A DNA stretch of 64,000 nucleotides from positions 248,001 through 312,000 of the forward strand of contig CP150578.1 of NCBI GenBank assembly GCA_049487715.1, in the 5' to 3' direction. Each line of letters opens with the position of its first letter. Position 1 is the first letter of the stretch. Position numbers and translations under genes: made by a program. The notes below the pieces were generated by a model. The model searched no databases. It was not told where the DNA came from and worked only from the letters and a program-made list of their open reading frames with translations. Positions 41,733-53,899 of this stretch are shown here, piece by piece. This stretch comes from Pycnococcus provasolii (Eukaryota; Chlorophyta; Pseudoscourfieldiophyceae; Pseudoscourfieldiales).

Positions 41733-42053
41733 ACCAAAGAGGTAACAGGCCGGCCGAGAATGATTACAAGATTACTGCGTCAACAGAGGAGAGGCAGTCT
41801 TCTTAAGGTTGGATTCCGAGGCAACACGCAGACGGATTGGTATCAGCCGAGACTCGGTATCTACCCTAACCCAACTCTATTATCTCCTGGTTGGGGTTGT
41901 GAGGAGTTCTCAAACGTCGGCAAGCCTCAAAGGTCGTTCCCCTCCGTCTTCCGTCTTCGCTTCACGACAATGTGCTCTTGACGACGCTCGGCGTTGGTTC
42001 GTTTGCGCCTGTTCGTTCGCCTCGCGGCCTCACGCCTCTGCAAGTGGTTGGAT

Positions 42054-42320
42054 TTAGAGGCCTTTGCCGTTTGCGTTCCGGAGCCGAGGAGGAGATTCAG
42101 CTGCTCCTCCTAAAGAAACAATCGACACGGCATCCGAGAGAGCGCACGCAAAGATATTATGTTCAAAGCCAAAGCCCGGGTGGGATGTCTTAGGTGGACC
42201 ACTTACACCACTTGTGACCACATCAAAAGGATACGACGCAGAGACACAAGGACCACCTGTATGCCAAGGCTTTAACGACAACTCCAAAGAAAAAGCCAAA
42301 GACGACGAAGAAGACGCCAT
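42054..42320 (-). pseudogene. Truncated UTP13 5' fragment (unit 4)
   Basis: Same 88-residue truncated frame and junction tail as in unit 2. Confidence 0.8.
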
Positions 42321-42794
42321 GACTGACGAGCACAAGTGAGCACACGGATATCCGTTGGGACGTGCGATGCGAATGGCGGCTGGTGGCGGCGCCGGAAGAC
42401 TCCTAGTAGGGGGAAAAAATGCCAAAGGGGGAAAAATAAAACCCCGGTCCGGGGCCGCGGGGAGAAGAAGAGTTCGGGGTTTATTACGATTCGGGCAGGC
42501 GGCTTGTTGTGATCCTTAATAAGCTTGCATACCTTCTGTTGTACATAGACTAGTGAGCTCGCACGACCGTCCCGAGGCGTTCTCAGTGGACATCGTGATT
42601 GCCGCGGTCGTCCGGACGTCGCTATGTACAACAAACAGTTGACAACTTAAGAAGCGTGCGTGCGCGAGTGCCTTGCGAGCGTTCAGAAGAAGAAGTTTTT
42701 TGTTTTTGTTACGACGACTTACGAGTTACGACAAACCTAAAATTCATACTGTATGTATATGCAACTAAGCACCCACCCACCCACCTGGGCAGCA

Positions 42795-44125
42795 TCATTT
42801 ACTATCATCATCGTCGACTGGGAGGTTGCATGCATTCGACGGGCATCTACCAATTGGCGACGAGAAGAGACCCAAGCCACCATCTGGTCCGCACACGGTG
42901 GGAGCATTGCTGTCAGAGCAAAAAGGGGTGTCAAACACATTTCCAGTCACCAGCTCGCTGAGGTCCGCGTCGAGATCTGGTTGGTTGTTGCCGATGCACA
43001 CATCACCTACACTTTCAAGCTCGGATGCGCACAGCTTCTCCAGATTTGGGTTGCCAACAACCTGTAAGGATGGAGGGATGGATAGATTGTGATTTGTGAG
43101 TGAGAGGGAAAGGGCAGTGTACAGTAGTGGTGATGGATCGTCACGTACGAAAAAAGAACCGCTGGTTGTCGTAAGGCTGGGAAGGCTGATTTTCTTGAAG
43201 TTGAAGTTCTGGTTGCCGACGATCTGTTGTTTCATTTGCATTGAATTTGTTGTAAGAAGAGTGAGTTTCACATGCATGCCAGTGAGTGATATGATTTATT
43301 ATTGTAGAAAATCAAACAAAAACCAGGAATAAAAAGACAAAAGATAGAGTAAGACGTACGACGACGTTTTCCGCCTCCTTCAGCGCAGACAAGTCCACGC
43401 TCGTGAGCATCGGGTGGCCTCCGATCTGTGTGTTCAGGGAGGGGTGTTGTTTTGTATGTGTCGTTGAGTGGTGAGTACATGGTGAGTTTTATGCAATCAG
43501 TTGAAAAGTCGATTATGGCTCTTCAAAGCGGATACGTACGGAGACTTCCAGGTTCGGGTTACCCTCAAGAAGAGGCGCGTAGATGCTCGTCAAAGAGCTT
43601 TGCCCAAAACCGTCGAACTATTGTTGTTGTTGTTATTTGTTGTTTGATGATACGACGAATGGTTGTTGTGTTGTTGTGAATTTGTGATTTGGTTTGTTAG
43701 TGAGGTGCTACCAAATATTTTGTGTGTGTTCTGTCGAAGACACGCCATATTGTTGTAGAAGAACATAAGGCAGAGCACGAAGAAGAAGATGGGAAAGGAA
43801 AGCAAGGAGGAGCGTACGTACGACAAAAAATCCGCCCGGTCCTGTCGGTCCTGTCACCCAGTTGGCGAAGCGAACCTCCGCAAGATTTGGGAGTCTTCCT
43901 CCAAATTCAAAGTCAAAATCGACACTCCGGGACGAGTCCGTTATGCACGGGAACGAGGTGATGGTGACGTTGGTAGGATCGCCGCCTAATCCTTCGATGT
44001 CATCCTCGATCTCGGCGAGGGTGATCGTTTCTCCTTCGAATGGCTCGGGGTCGCACGAGGTATACTTGGTACCAACCAGGCGCCTACTTCCATCACAAGT
44101 ATTGCACTCCTCGAGATCTTGCTGA

Positions 44126-44203
<78 letters not shown>

Positions 44204-44227
44204 GCTGCTGCTGTTGTTGTTGTTGTT

Positions 44228-44258
<31 letters not shown>

Positions 44259-45333
44259 TTGTTGTTGTTGTGATGTCCTTGTGGGGAATGTCACGGTAGT
44301 CAATCTTGCTGAATTTGCTCGTTTCAACGTACGGTGGCTTCCCACAGTCGAGTGCCATGTGGTGTGGAATGCACTTTCCACCCTTTTGATGCGTTTTAAA
44401 TGTAAGGATGCACTTTTCAGGTGTAGAATAGCCTCCTCCAAAGTGTCCAGCCATCGTACAAATTGCATTCTTGCGGCTGATATCGTCAATCGCACATACC
44501 CACTTTTCATTGTAGTAGTAGTGATTCGTGAGAGTGAACGTCAAGCCATGCGCTTCTGACTTCGCATAGAAGTACTGAGTTTCGTATAGGGGCCGCGGGT
44601 AAGAAAGTTCGAGAAGCTGACGACGACGGCCATCACCACCCGCATCACCACCATCACCACCAATGATGGGACCAATGGGATCACCAATGATGCTGCACCC
44701 ATCACCATGGCACCCACCACCACCAGAAGCGTGAGTGACAGTGTACCAAGTAGCTTCACTCGCATCATCAGGATGTCCCCAGAAGGGAAGACAGTGTTCT
44801 TCCTTCTTTACTTCGCAAGGACCAGAGTAGTAGTCAAACTTGGCATACTTGCGATACTTCCATGTAAACGGCGAGTACCACTTCGGCTTGGGGTAGAACG
44901 TGTCGCACGGGTAGTGCTCGTCCTGCTCGTACTGCTTCCCATAGTACGGCCCAACTCCATATTTAGAGTCGTACTTGCTGTAGCCGTATCCAGAGTCGTA
45001 CTTGCTGTATCCAGAGCCGTACTTCTTTTTGCTGTATCCAGAGTCGTATCCAGAGTCGTACTTGTTGTCATTGTACTTGTTGCTGCTGTACTTCCACGTC
45101 CACGGCGCCCACCACTTGTACTTGGGATAGTAGCCTGATTTGTATTCTTCACCGTAGTAGCCTGAGTTGTATTCATCAACGTACTTCGTCGTCTCATAAG
45201 TCGTCGTCGTCGATTTGTCTGCGCTCACACCACTCACGGCACTGAGCATTACGACGACAGCAAGCAGAGCGACCAGAACGGCTGATGACGCCGTGACGAT
45301 CGATCGCATGTTCCTGACATTCGTCGTCATCAT
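42795..45333 (-). CDS. Secreted Tyr/Gly-rich, poly-Thr, leucine-rich protein, copy 4 (5 exons)
   Basis: Exons by alignment: 45333-43822, 43617-43540, 43425-43360, 43223-43149 and 43061-42795. The coding sequence appears identical to copy 3 at the protein level as far as I can read. The same TATAAAA/CCAAT upstream block lies before the ATG. Confidence 0.75.
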
Positions 45334-45378
45334 CTTCGTTACTACCACTATTATGGTATACTGTTTTATATGAGCCAA

Positions 45379-46922
45379 TCAACAAACGCCTGCGCGCTGC
45401 CAATCTATCAGGTATGATGAGGACCAACCGACCAACGCGTGCAGTGATTGATGAGGACCAATCAATGAACGAGCCAATCAATGAACGAAAGGAGCCAAGG
45501 TACCATACAAGCCTGCAAAAGAAGTAAGCTGCACTACTCCGAACCACCACTGGGCACTCACTCACAAACACATGCAGGAGGCGTGACATGTTCGCATGAG
45601 CCGGGAATGGCGAACAAATAACGGGCGGAGGGGCCGAGGGTGAAAAGGTCCTCGGGCCAAACAAACTCCCCCTTGTTCTTTTCACCCGGCTTGGGGGATA
45701 CACCGTTGCTTGGTGCATTTGGCCTGTCCTGTCCTTTGGGGTCCGGCTTGGGTTTTGGTTTCCCAACGTCCGGACCATCCAACTAACCTCTCGGCACGCA
45801 CGCCCGCATGCTGGCTGAAACGGCGTTGATAGCCGACTCTCTTCAATTGGACACATTCGTGCACTCGGCTTGGCGTACGCCGGTGGTCCTGCCTTCGGCC
45901 TTCCGCCGTGGACGATCGACGAGACTTTGGACGCTGGGCTCTGCCAACTCCTGTGGGATGTTTCACTATTTGTATGGAATCGACCTTAAGTACCAGCAGG
46001 CGCTGACTCAGGCGCTGTTGGGGAGGTCTGTCGACCACTCAGTAGACCACTCAGTTCTCTGCGCGCATTCTGGGGATCCGGTGTTGGTTGAAGAAGGTGA
46101 GCATGGATTGACAACGAGAAACATCGACCAACGAGCCAGAGGAGAAGTTTGCCCGGCTCCCCTCGGGCAAAACCCAGACTCCTCCCCCCCCAACCACAGA
46201 CGACAGCACGAAGAAGTTCGGGGTTAGTTAGTAGGGGTTAGGGATTAATAATCTGCGCTTATGCAAGGCGCGTTTGTAAAAAGTTCGCGTCTCTGAAGGC
46301 GCCGATTTCGATTTTGTGTCTGTGTTTTTTGCTAGCGCTCCGGGGGGCGCACGCGGCACGGCCAGGCCTCTTGACCAACCATACCGTTAGTGGCTCAACA
46401 AGTTCTGCGGCCTGACGTTCGAGGAGTGCGAAGACGCGTCGAGCGAGGTGGGACAACAGCAGCTATTCGACACGCGCTCGATTCAAGCCTGCCAAGGCGG
46501 AACGTGAAGGACCGACACATGGACCAATGCCTAACGAACCAGTGGGTTGGCAGCAAGCGCTCGGAGAGCAGCGAGAGGTTCAACTTGCTGACGGAGACGT
46601 GCCGTAAGCACGGCTCGTTCGAGTACAAGGGCGAGCAGCAGTGCAGATTCGTACTCGCGCGCACCTCGGCGGCGGTGGCGCAGACGTCTCACTAGATGTT
46701 TTAGTAATAATACATCGTCTGTATTTTTATTTTCAAGAGCGCCGTGCTCGAACCTTGCAAGCCGTCGAAGTCGCCGGCGCCACGCTACGCTTGAACGCGC
46801 TGGGTGCTGAGTGCTTGGTGGGGAGTGCGAGTGCGAGTGAGCGGGCGTGGACGGGCGACCGTACCGTTTGACGAAGCGGTTACCCCATTAAAATGTCGCA
46901 CGAGCACTCGAAAAAGCCACTT
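45379..46922. other. Spacer of unit 4
   Basis: Same as unit 3, with 'cagcaggcgctg', 'ttgggg' and 'agtagacc' variants near 45996-46045 that are shared only with unit 5. Confidence 0.35.
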
Positions 46923-47597
46923 CTATGTGACGGTGAGGTCCATGTCGTGGCTGAAGTTGAGGGAGAGCTTGGGCATTTTGCTCAAGTTGCTGACGTTCGT
47001 CGTCGCGCCGAGCTTCAGGCCTTGCATGTCCTTTTTGCTGAAGCCCAAGCTGACGTCGCCGTTGAGGTGCTTGTAGCTTGCTGAGAAGTCTCCGAGTCCT
47101 TTTTTCGAGTAGTCCGCGGACATGTCGACGAGTCCGTCGAGGTCAACCGTGCAGCTCGCCTTGATGTCCCCAAACTTCTTGGACGTCTTAACGTCGCTCG
47201 TCATGTCGTTGAGGTTGGTGATGAGCGTGCAATCGAGTCCCGGCGCGACTTTCGCCAAGTTGATGTTCGTCGTGAGCGAGTGTCCTGGCATCTTCGAGCC
47301 CCCGATTCCGGTTCCCTTGTACGTCAGCTTGGTGGGGAAGCCGTCGACGAGCGGGAAGTTCTGCGCGACGCTGATCATGGACGTGCACGCGGTCATGTCG
47401 TACTCGAACGTCATGGGACCGCTCGCACATCCGAGCGTGAATCCTGCGGTGGAGTATCCGCTGAGCGGTTTCGCTGAAGCCTTTATGAGAACTGTCGCCC
47501 CACCTGCGGTTTTCGCCGTGACGTTCGCGCTGATTGTCTGGTTCATCGGAATCGAGGTTGCGGAACCGAGCGAGAGGCCCACGGTCTTGAAGTCCAT
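46923..47597 (-). CDS. Beta-strand-rich protein, copy 4 (224 aa)
   Basis: Identical protein to copy 1 and intact. Confidence 0.6.
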   Translation of the reverse strand: MDFKTVGLSLGSATSIPMNQTISANVTAKTAGGATVLIKASAKPLSGYSTAGFTLGCASGPMTFEYDMTACTSMISVAQNFPLVDGFPTKLTYKGTGIGGSKMPGHSLTTNINLAKVAPGLDCTLITNLNDMTSDVKTSKKFGDIKASCTVDLDGLVDMSADYSKKGLGDFSASYKHLNGDVSLGFSKKDMQGLKLGATTNVSNLSKMPKLSLNFSHDMDLTVT

Positions 47598-47918
47598 ACC
47601 AAAGAGGTAACAGGCCGGCCGAGAATGATTACAAGATTACTGCGTCAACAGAGGAGAGGCAGTCTTCTTAAGGTTGGATTCCGAGGCAACACGCAGACGG
47701 ATTGGTATCAGCCGAGACTCGGTATCTACCCTAACCCAACTCTATTATCTCCTGGTTGGGGTTGTGAGGAGTTCTCAAACGTCGGCAAGCCTCAAAGGTC
47801 GTTCCCCTCCGTCTTCCGTCTTCGCTTCACGACAATGTGCTCTTGACGACGCTCGGCGTTGGTTCGTTTGCGCCTGTTCGTTCGCCTCGCGGCCTCACGC
47901 CTCTGCAAGTGGTTGGAT

Positions 47919-48185
47919 TTAGAGGCCTTTGCCGTTTGCGTTCCGGAGCCGAGGAGGAGATTCAGCTGCTCCTCCTAAAGAAACAATCGACACGGCATCC
48001 GAGAGAGCGCACGCAAAGATATTATGTTCAAAGCCAAAGCCCGGGTGGGATGTCTTAGGTGGACCACTTACACCACTTGTGACCACATCAAAAGGATACG
48101 ACGCAGAGACACAAGGACCACCTGTATGCCAAGGCTTTAACGACAACTCCAAAGAAAAAGCCAAAGACGACGAAGAAGACGCCAT
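47919..48185 (-). pseudogene. Truncated UTP13 5' fragment (unit 5)
   Basis: Same 88-residue truncated frame and junction tail as in unit 2. Confidence 0.8.
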
Positions 48186-48657
48186 GACTGACGAGCACAA
48201 GTGAGCACACGGATATCCGTTGGGACGTGCGATGCGAATGGCGGCTGGTGGCGGCGCCGGAAGACTCCTAGTAGGGGAAAAAATGCCAAAGGGGGAAAAT
48301 AAAACCCCGGTCCGGGGCCGCGGGGAGAAGAAGAGTTCGGGGTTTATTACGATTCGGGCAGGCGGCTTGTTGTGATCCTTAATAAGCTTGCATACCTTCT
48401 GTTGTACATAGACTAGTGAGCTCGCACGACCGTCCCGAGGCGTTCTCAGTGGACATCGTGATTGCCGCGGTCGTCCGGACGTCGCTATGTACAACAAACA
48501 GTTGACAACTTAAGAAGCGTGCGTGCGCGAGTGCCTTGCGAGCGTTCAGAAGAAGAAGTTTTTTGTTTTTGTTACGACGACTTACGAGTTACGACAAACC
48601 TAAAATTCATACTGTATGTATATGCAACTAAGCACCCACCCACCCACCTGGGCAGCA

Positions 48658-49986
48658 TCATTTACTATCATCATCGTCGACTGGGAGGTTGCATGCATTC
48701 GACGGGCATCTACCAATTGGCGACGAGAAGAGACCCAAGCCACCATCTGGTCCGCACACGGTGGGAGCATTGCTGTCAGAGCAAAAAGGGGTGTCAAACA
48801 CATTTCCAGTCACCAGCTCGCTGAGGTCCGCGTCGAGATCTGGTTGGTTGTTGCCGATGCACACATCACCTACACTTTCAAGCTCGGATGCGCACAGCTT
48901 CTCCAGATTTGGGTTGCCAACAACCTGTAAGGATGGAGGGATGGATAGATTGTGATTTGTGAGTGAGAGGGAAAGGGCAGTGTACAGTAGTGGTGATGGA
49001 TCGTCACGTACGAAAAAAGAACCGCTGGTTGTCGTAAGGCTGGGAAGGCTGATTTTCTTGAAGTTGAAGTTCTGGTTGCCGACGATCTGTTGTTTCATTT
49101 GCATTGAATTTGTTGTAAGAAGAGTGAGTTTCACATGCATGCCAGTGAGTGATATGATTTATTATTGTAGAAAATCAAACAAAAACCAGGAATAAAAAGA
49201 CAAAAGATAGAGTAAGACGTACGACGACGTTTTCCGCCTCCTTCAGCGCAGACAAGTCCACGCTCGTGAGCATCGGGTGGCCTCCGATCTGTGTGTTCAG
49301 GGAGGGGTGTTGTTTTGTATGTGTCGTTGAGTGGTGAGTACATGGTGAGTTTTATGCAATCAGTTGAAAAGTCGATTATGGCTCTTCAAAGCGGATACGT
49401 ACGGAGACTTCCAGGTTCGGGTTACCCTCAAGAAGAGGCGCGTAGATGCTCGTCAAAGAGCTTTGCCCAAAACCGTCGAACTATTGTTGTTGTTGTTATT
49501 TGTTGTTTGATGATACGACGAATGGTTGTTGTGTTGTTGTGAATTTGTGATTTGGTTTGTTAGTGAGGTGCTACCAAATATTTTGTGTGTGTTCTGTCGA
49601 AGACACGCCATATTGTTGTAGAAGAACATAAGGCAGAGCACGAAGAAGAAGATGGGAAAGGAAAGCAAGGAGGAGCGTACGTACGACAAAAAATCCGCCC
49701 GGTCCTGTCGGTCCTGTCACCCAGTTGGCGAAGCGAACCTCCGCAAGATTTGGGAGTCTTCCTCCAAATTCAAAGTCAAAATCGACACTCCGGGACGAGT
49801 CCGTTATGCACGGGAACGAGGTGATGGTGACGTTGGTAGGATCGCCGCCTAATCCTTCGATGTCATCCTCGATCTCGGCGAGGGTGATCGTTTCTCCTTC
49901 GAATGGCTCGGGGTCGCACGAGGTATACTTGGTACCAACCAGGCGCCTACTTCCATCACAAGTATTGCACTCCTCAAAAGCCTGCG

Positions 49987-50021
<35 letters not shown>

Positions 50022-50029
50022 GCTGCTGC

Positions 50030-50060
<31 letters not shown>

Positions 50061-51175
50061 GCTGCTGCTGTTGTTGTTGTTGTTGTTGTTGTGATGTCCT
50101 TGTGGGGAATGTCACGGTAGTCAATCTTGCTGAATTTGCTCGTTTCAACGTACGGTGGCTTCCCACAGTCGAGTGCCATGTGGTGTGGAATGCACTTTCC
50201 ACCCTTTTGATGCGTTTTAAACGTAAGGATGCACTTTTCAGGTGTAGAATAGCTTCCTCCAAAGTGTCCAGCCATCGTACAAATTGCACTCTTGCGGCTG
50301 ATATCGTCAATCGCACATACCCACTTTTCATTGTAGTAGTAGTGATTCGTGAGAGTGAACGTCAAGCCATGCGCTTCTGACTTCGCATAGTAGTATTGAG
50401 TTTCGTATAGGGGCCGCGGGTAAGAAAGTTCGAGAAGCTGACGACGACGGCCATCACCACCCGCATCACCACCCGCATCACCACCCGCATCACCACCATC
50501 ACCTGGGACAATGGGATCACCAATGATGCTGCACCCATCACCATGGCACCCACCACCACCAGAAGCGTGAGTGACAGTGTACCAAGTAGCTTCACTCGCA
50601 TCATCAGGATGTCCCCAGAAGGGAAGACAGTGTTCTTCCTTCTTTACTTCGCAAGGACCAGAGTAGTAGTCAAACTTGGCATACTTGCGATACTTCCATG
50701 TAAACGGCGAGTACCACTTCGGCTTGGGGTAGAACGTGTCGCACGGGTAGTACTCGTCCTGCTCGTACTGCTTCCCATAGTACGGCCCAACTCCATATTT
50801 AGAGTCGTACTTGCTGTAGCCGTATCCAGAGTCGTACTTGCTGTATCCAGAGTCGTACTTGCTGTATCCAGAGTCGTATCCAGAGTCGTATCCAGAGTCG
50901 TACTTGTTGTCATTGTACTTGTTGCTGCTGTACTTCCACGTCCACGGCGCCCACCACTTGTACTTGGGATAGTAGCCTGATTTGTATTCTTCACCGTAGT
51001 AGCCTGAGTTGTATTCATCAACGTACTTCGTCGTCTCATAAGTCGTCGTCGTCGATTTGTCTGCGCTCACACCACTCACGGCACTGAGCATTACGACGAC
51101 AGCAAGCAGAGCGACCAGAACGGCTGATGACGCCGTGACGATCGATCGCATGTTCCTGACATTCGTCGTCATCAT
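48658..51175 (-). CDS. Secreted Tyr/Gly-rich, poly-Thr, leucine-rich protein, copy 5 (5 exons)
   Basis: Exons by alignment: 51175-49685, 49480-49403, 49288-49223, 49086-49012 and 48924-48658. Exon 1 is 21 bases shorter overall, the sum of several in-frame changes. The Tyr-rich part reads 'DSGYDSGYDSGYSKYDSGY' instead of the 'SKKKYGSGY' version. 'GGDAGGDAGGDAGGDG' replaces 'GGDAGGDG'. The Thr tract is shorter and followed by 'QAFEECNTC' rather than 'IQQDLEECNTC'. Leucine-rich exons are unchanged. So this copy varies in its low-complexity repeats while copy 1 varies in its modules. Confidence 0.75.
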
Positions 51176-51220
51176 CTTCGTTACTACCACTATTATGGTA
51201 TACTGTTTTATATGAGCCAA

Positions 51221-52765
51221 TCAACAAACGCCTGCGCGCTGCCAATCTATCAGGTATGATGAGGACCAACCGACCAACGCGTGCAGTGATTGATGAGGAC
51301 CAATCAATGAACGAGCCAATCAATGAACGAAAGGAGCCAAGGTACCATACAAGCCTGCAAAAGAAGTAAGCTGCACTACTCCGAACCACCACTGGGCACT
51401 CACTCACAAACACATGCAGGAGGCGTGACATGTTTCGCATGAGCCGGGAATGGCGAACAAATAACGGGCGGAGGGGCCGAGGGTGAAAAGGTCCTCGGGC
51501 CAAACAAACTCCCCCTTGTTCTTTTCACCCGGCTTGGGGGATACACCGTTGCTTGGTGCATTTGGCCTGTCCTGTCCTTTGGGGTCCGGCTTGGGTTTTG
51601 GTTTCCCAACGTCCGGACCATCCAACTAACCTCTCGGCACGCACGCCCGCATGCTGGCTGAAACGGCGTTGATAGCCGACTCTCTTCAATTGGACACATT
51701 CGTGCACTCGGCTTGGCGTACGCCGGTGGTCCTGCCTTCGGCCTTCCGCCGTGGACGATCGACGAGACTTTGGACGCTGGGCTCTGCCAACTCCTGTGGG
51801 ATGTTTCACTATTTGTATGGAATCGACCTTAAGTACCAGCAGGCGCTGACTCAGGCGCTGTTGGGGAGGTCTGTCGACCACTCAGTAGACCACTCAGTTC
51901 TCTGCGCGCATTCTGGGGATCCGGTGTTGGTTGAAGAAGGTGAGCATGGATTGACAACGAGAAACATCGACCAACGAGCCAGAGGAGAAGTTTGCCCGGC
52001 TCCCCCCGGGCAAAACCCAGACTCCTCCCCCCCCAACCACAGACGACAGCACGAAGAAGTTCGGGGTTAGTTAGTAGGGGTTAGGGATTAATAATCTGCG
52101 CTTATGCAAGGCGCGTTTGTAAAAAATTCGCGTCTCTGAAGGCGCCGATTTCGATTTTGTGTCTGTGTTTTTTGCTAGCGCTCCGGGGGGCGCACGCGGC
52201 ACGGCCAGGCCTCTTGACCAACCATACCGTTAGTGGCTCAACAAGTTCTGCGGCCTGACGTTCGAGGAGTGCGAAGACGCGTCGAGCGAGGTGGGACAAC
52301 AGCAGCTATTCGACACGCGCTCGATTCAAGCCTGCCAAGGCGGAACGTGAAGGACCGACACATGGACCAATGCCTAACGAACCAGTGGGTTGGCAGCAAG
52401 CGCTCGGAGAGCAGCGAGAGGTTCAACTTGCTGACGGAGACGTGCCGTAAGCACGGCTCGTTCGAGTACAAGGGCGAGCAGCAGTGCAGATTCGTACTCG
52501 CGCGCACCTCGGCGGCGGTGGCGCAGACGTCTCACTAGATGTTTTAGTAATAATACATCGTCTGTATTTTTATTTTCAAGAGCGCCGTGCTCGAACCTTG
52601 CAAGCCGTCGAAGTCGCCGGCGCCACGCTACGCTTGAACGCGCTGGGTGCTGAGTGCTTGGTGGGGAGTGCGAGTGCGAGTGAGCGGGCGTGGACGGGCG
52701 ACCGTACCGTTTGACGAAGCGGTTACCCCATTAAAATGTCGCACGAGCACTCGAAAAAGCCACTT
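51221..52765. other. Spacer of unit 5
   Basis: Same as unit 4, with isolated single-base differences ('ccccccggg' near 52005 and 'aaaaaattcg' near 52125). Confidence 0.35.
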
Positions 52766-53440
52766 CTATGTGACGGTGAGGTCCATGTCGTGGCTGAAGT
52801 TGAGGGAGAGCTTGGGCATTTTGCTCAAGTTGCTGACGTTCGTCGTCGCGCCGAGCTTCAGGCCTTGCATGTCCTTTTTGCTGAAGCCCAAGCTGACGTC
52901 GCCGTTGAGGTGCTTGTAGCTTGCTGAGAAGTCTCCGAGTCCTTTTTTCGAGTAGTCCGCGGACATGTCGACGAGTCCGTCGAGGTCAACCGTGCAGCTC
53001 GCCTTGATGTCCCCAAACTTCTTGGACGTCTTAACGTCGCTCGTCATGTCGTTGAGGTTGGTGATGAGCGTGCAATCGAGTCCCGGCGCGACTTTCGCCA
53101 AGTTGATGTTCGTCGTGAGCGAGTGTCCTGGCATCTTCGAGCCCCCGATTCCGGTTCCCTTGTACGTCAGCTTGGTGGGGAAGCCGTCGACGAGCGGGAA
53201 GTTCTGCGCGACGCTGATCATGGACGTGCACGCGGTCATGTCGTACTCGAACGTCATGGGACCGCTCGCACATCCGAGCGTGAATCCTGCGGTGGAGTAT
53301 CCGCTGAGCGGTTTCGCTGAAGCCTTTATGAGAACTGTCGCCCCACCTGCGGTTTTCGCCGTGACGTTCGCGCTGATTGTCTGGTTCATCGGAATCGAGG
53401 TTGCGGAACCGAGCGAGAGGCCCACGGTCTTGAAGTCCAT
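52766..53440 (-). CDS. Beta-strand-rich protein, copy 5 (224 aa)
   Basis: Identical protein to copy 1 and intact, though the array ends about 370 bases upstream, so its promoter region (53441-53815) is partly different from the other copies. Confidence 0.6.
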   Translation of the reverse strand: MDFKTVGLSLGSATSIPMNQTISANVTAKTAGGATVLIKASAKPLSGYSTAGFTLGCASGPMTFEYDMTACTSMISVAQNFPLVDGFPTKLTYKGTGIGGSKMPGHSLTTNINLAKVAPGLDCTLITNLNDMTSDVKTSKKFGDIKASCTVDLDGLVDMSADYSKKGLGDFSASYKHLNGDVSLGFSKKDMQGLKLGATTNVSNLSKMPKLSLNFSHDMDLTVT

Positions 53441-53899
53441 ACCAAAGAGGTAACAGGCCGGCCGAGAATGATTACAAGATTACTGCGTCAACAGAGGAGA
53501 GGCAGTCTTCTTAAGGTTGGATTCCGAGGCAACACGCAGACGGATTGGTATCAGCCGAGACTCGGTATCTACCCTAACCCAACTCTATTATCTCCTGGTT
53601 GGGGTTGTGAGGAGTTCTCAAACGTCGGCAAGCCTCAAAGGTCGTTCCCCTCCGTCTTCCGTCTTCCCTTCACGACGCTCTTGACGACGCTCTTGTAAGG
53701 CTCAAAGGCTCAGAGGCGTTGGCGTTCGTTGGCTCGTTTGCGCCTGTTCGTTCGCCTATGGCCTCACGCATCTGCAAGTGGTTGGAGTCTTGGAGAGGCT
53801 TTGCGTTCCGGAGCCGTGATTCTCGGCTCGACAGATTCTACAGATGGAGGACGGCTTCAAGAAGGAGAGCGAGCATTGAGATTAGTCTACGATAGACTA

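Larger units (their letters stand above)
36220..42084. repeat. Array unit 3
   Basis: Same order as unit 2; all genes except the UTP13 fragment appear intact. The Thr tract differs from unit 2 by one Thr/Ala codon. Confidence 0.92.
42085..47949. repeat. Array unit 4
   Basis: Same order as unit 3, with a one-base deletion near 45590 ('atgttcgcatg' for 'atgtttcgcatg') and changes near 45998-46045 shared with unit 5 ('cagcaggcgctg', 'ttgggg', 'cagtagacc'). Confidence 0.92.
24567..53815. repeat. Five-copy tandem segmental duplication (unit ~5.87 kb)
   Basis: A unit starting 'cgaggaggagattcagctgc' recurs at 24567, 30354, 36220, 42085 and 47950, always in the same orientation, and ends near 53815 where the shared 'tgcgttccggagccg' runs into unique sequence. 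Unit lengths are 5,787, 5,866, 5,865, 5,865 and about 5,866 bases. Each internal junction fuses the right end 'gttccggagccg' to a point inside UTP13 exon 1, sharing only a few bases ('ccg'/'cg') of homology. Copies 2-5 are nearly identical; copy 1 is patchily diverged. This implies one founding duplication by end joining and later amplification by unequal exchange. Confidence 0.95.
47950..53815. repeat. Array unit 5 (right end of array)
   Basis: Same order as the others. The secreted protein has in-frame repeat changes (more 'DSGY' and 'GDAG' units, shorter Thr tract). The last ~150 bases differ from other units ('acgctcttgtaaggctcaaa' and following), and the sequence then continues into unique DNA, so this copy carries the ancestral right edge. 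Confidence 0.9.

Noticed and set aside
24567-53815. CRISPR array or phage-type repeat
   Set aside because: Units are 5.87 kb, gene-bearing and intron-containing; there are no short spaced repeats or cas genes.
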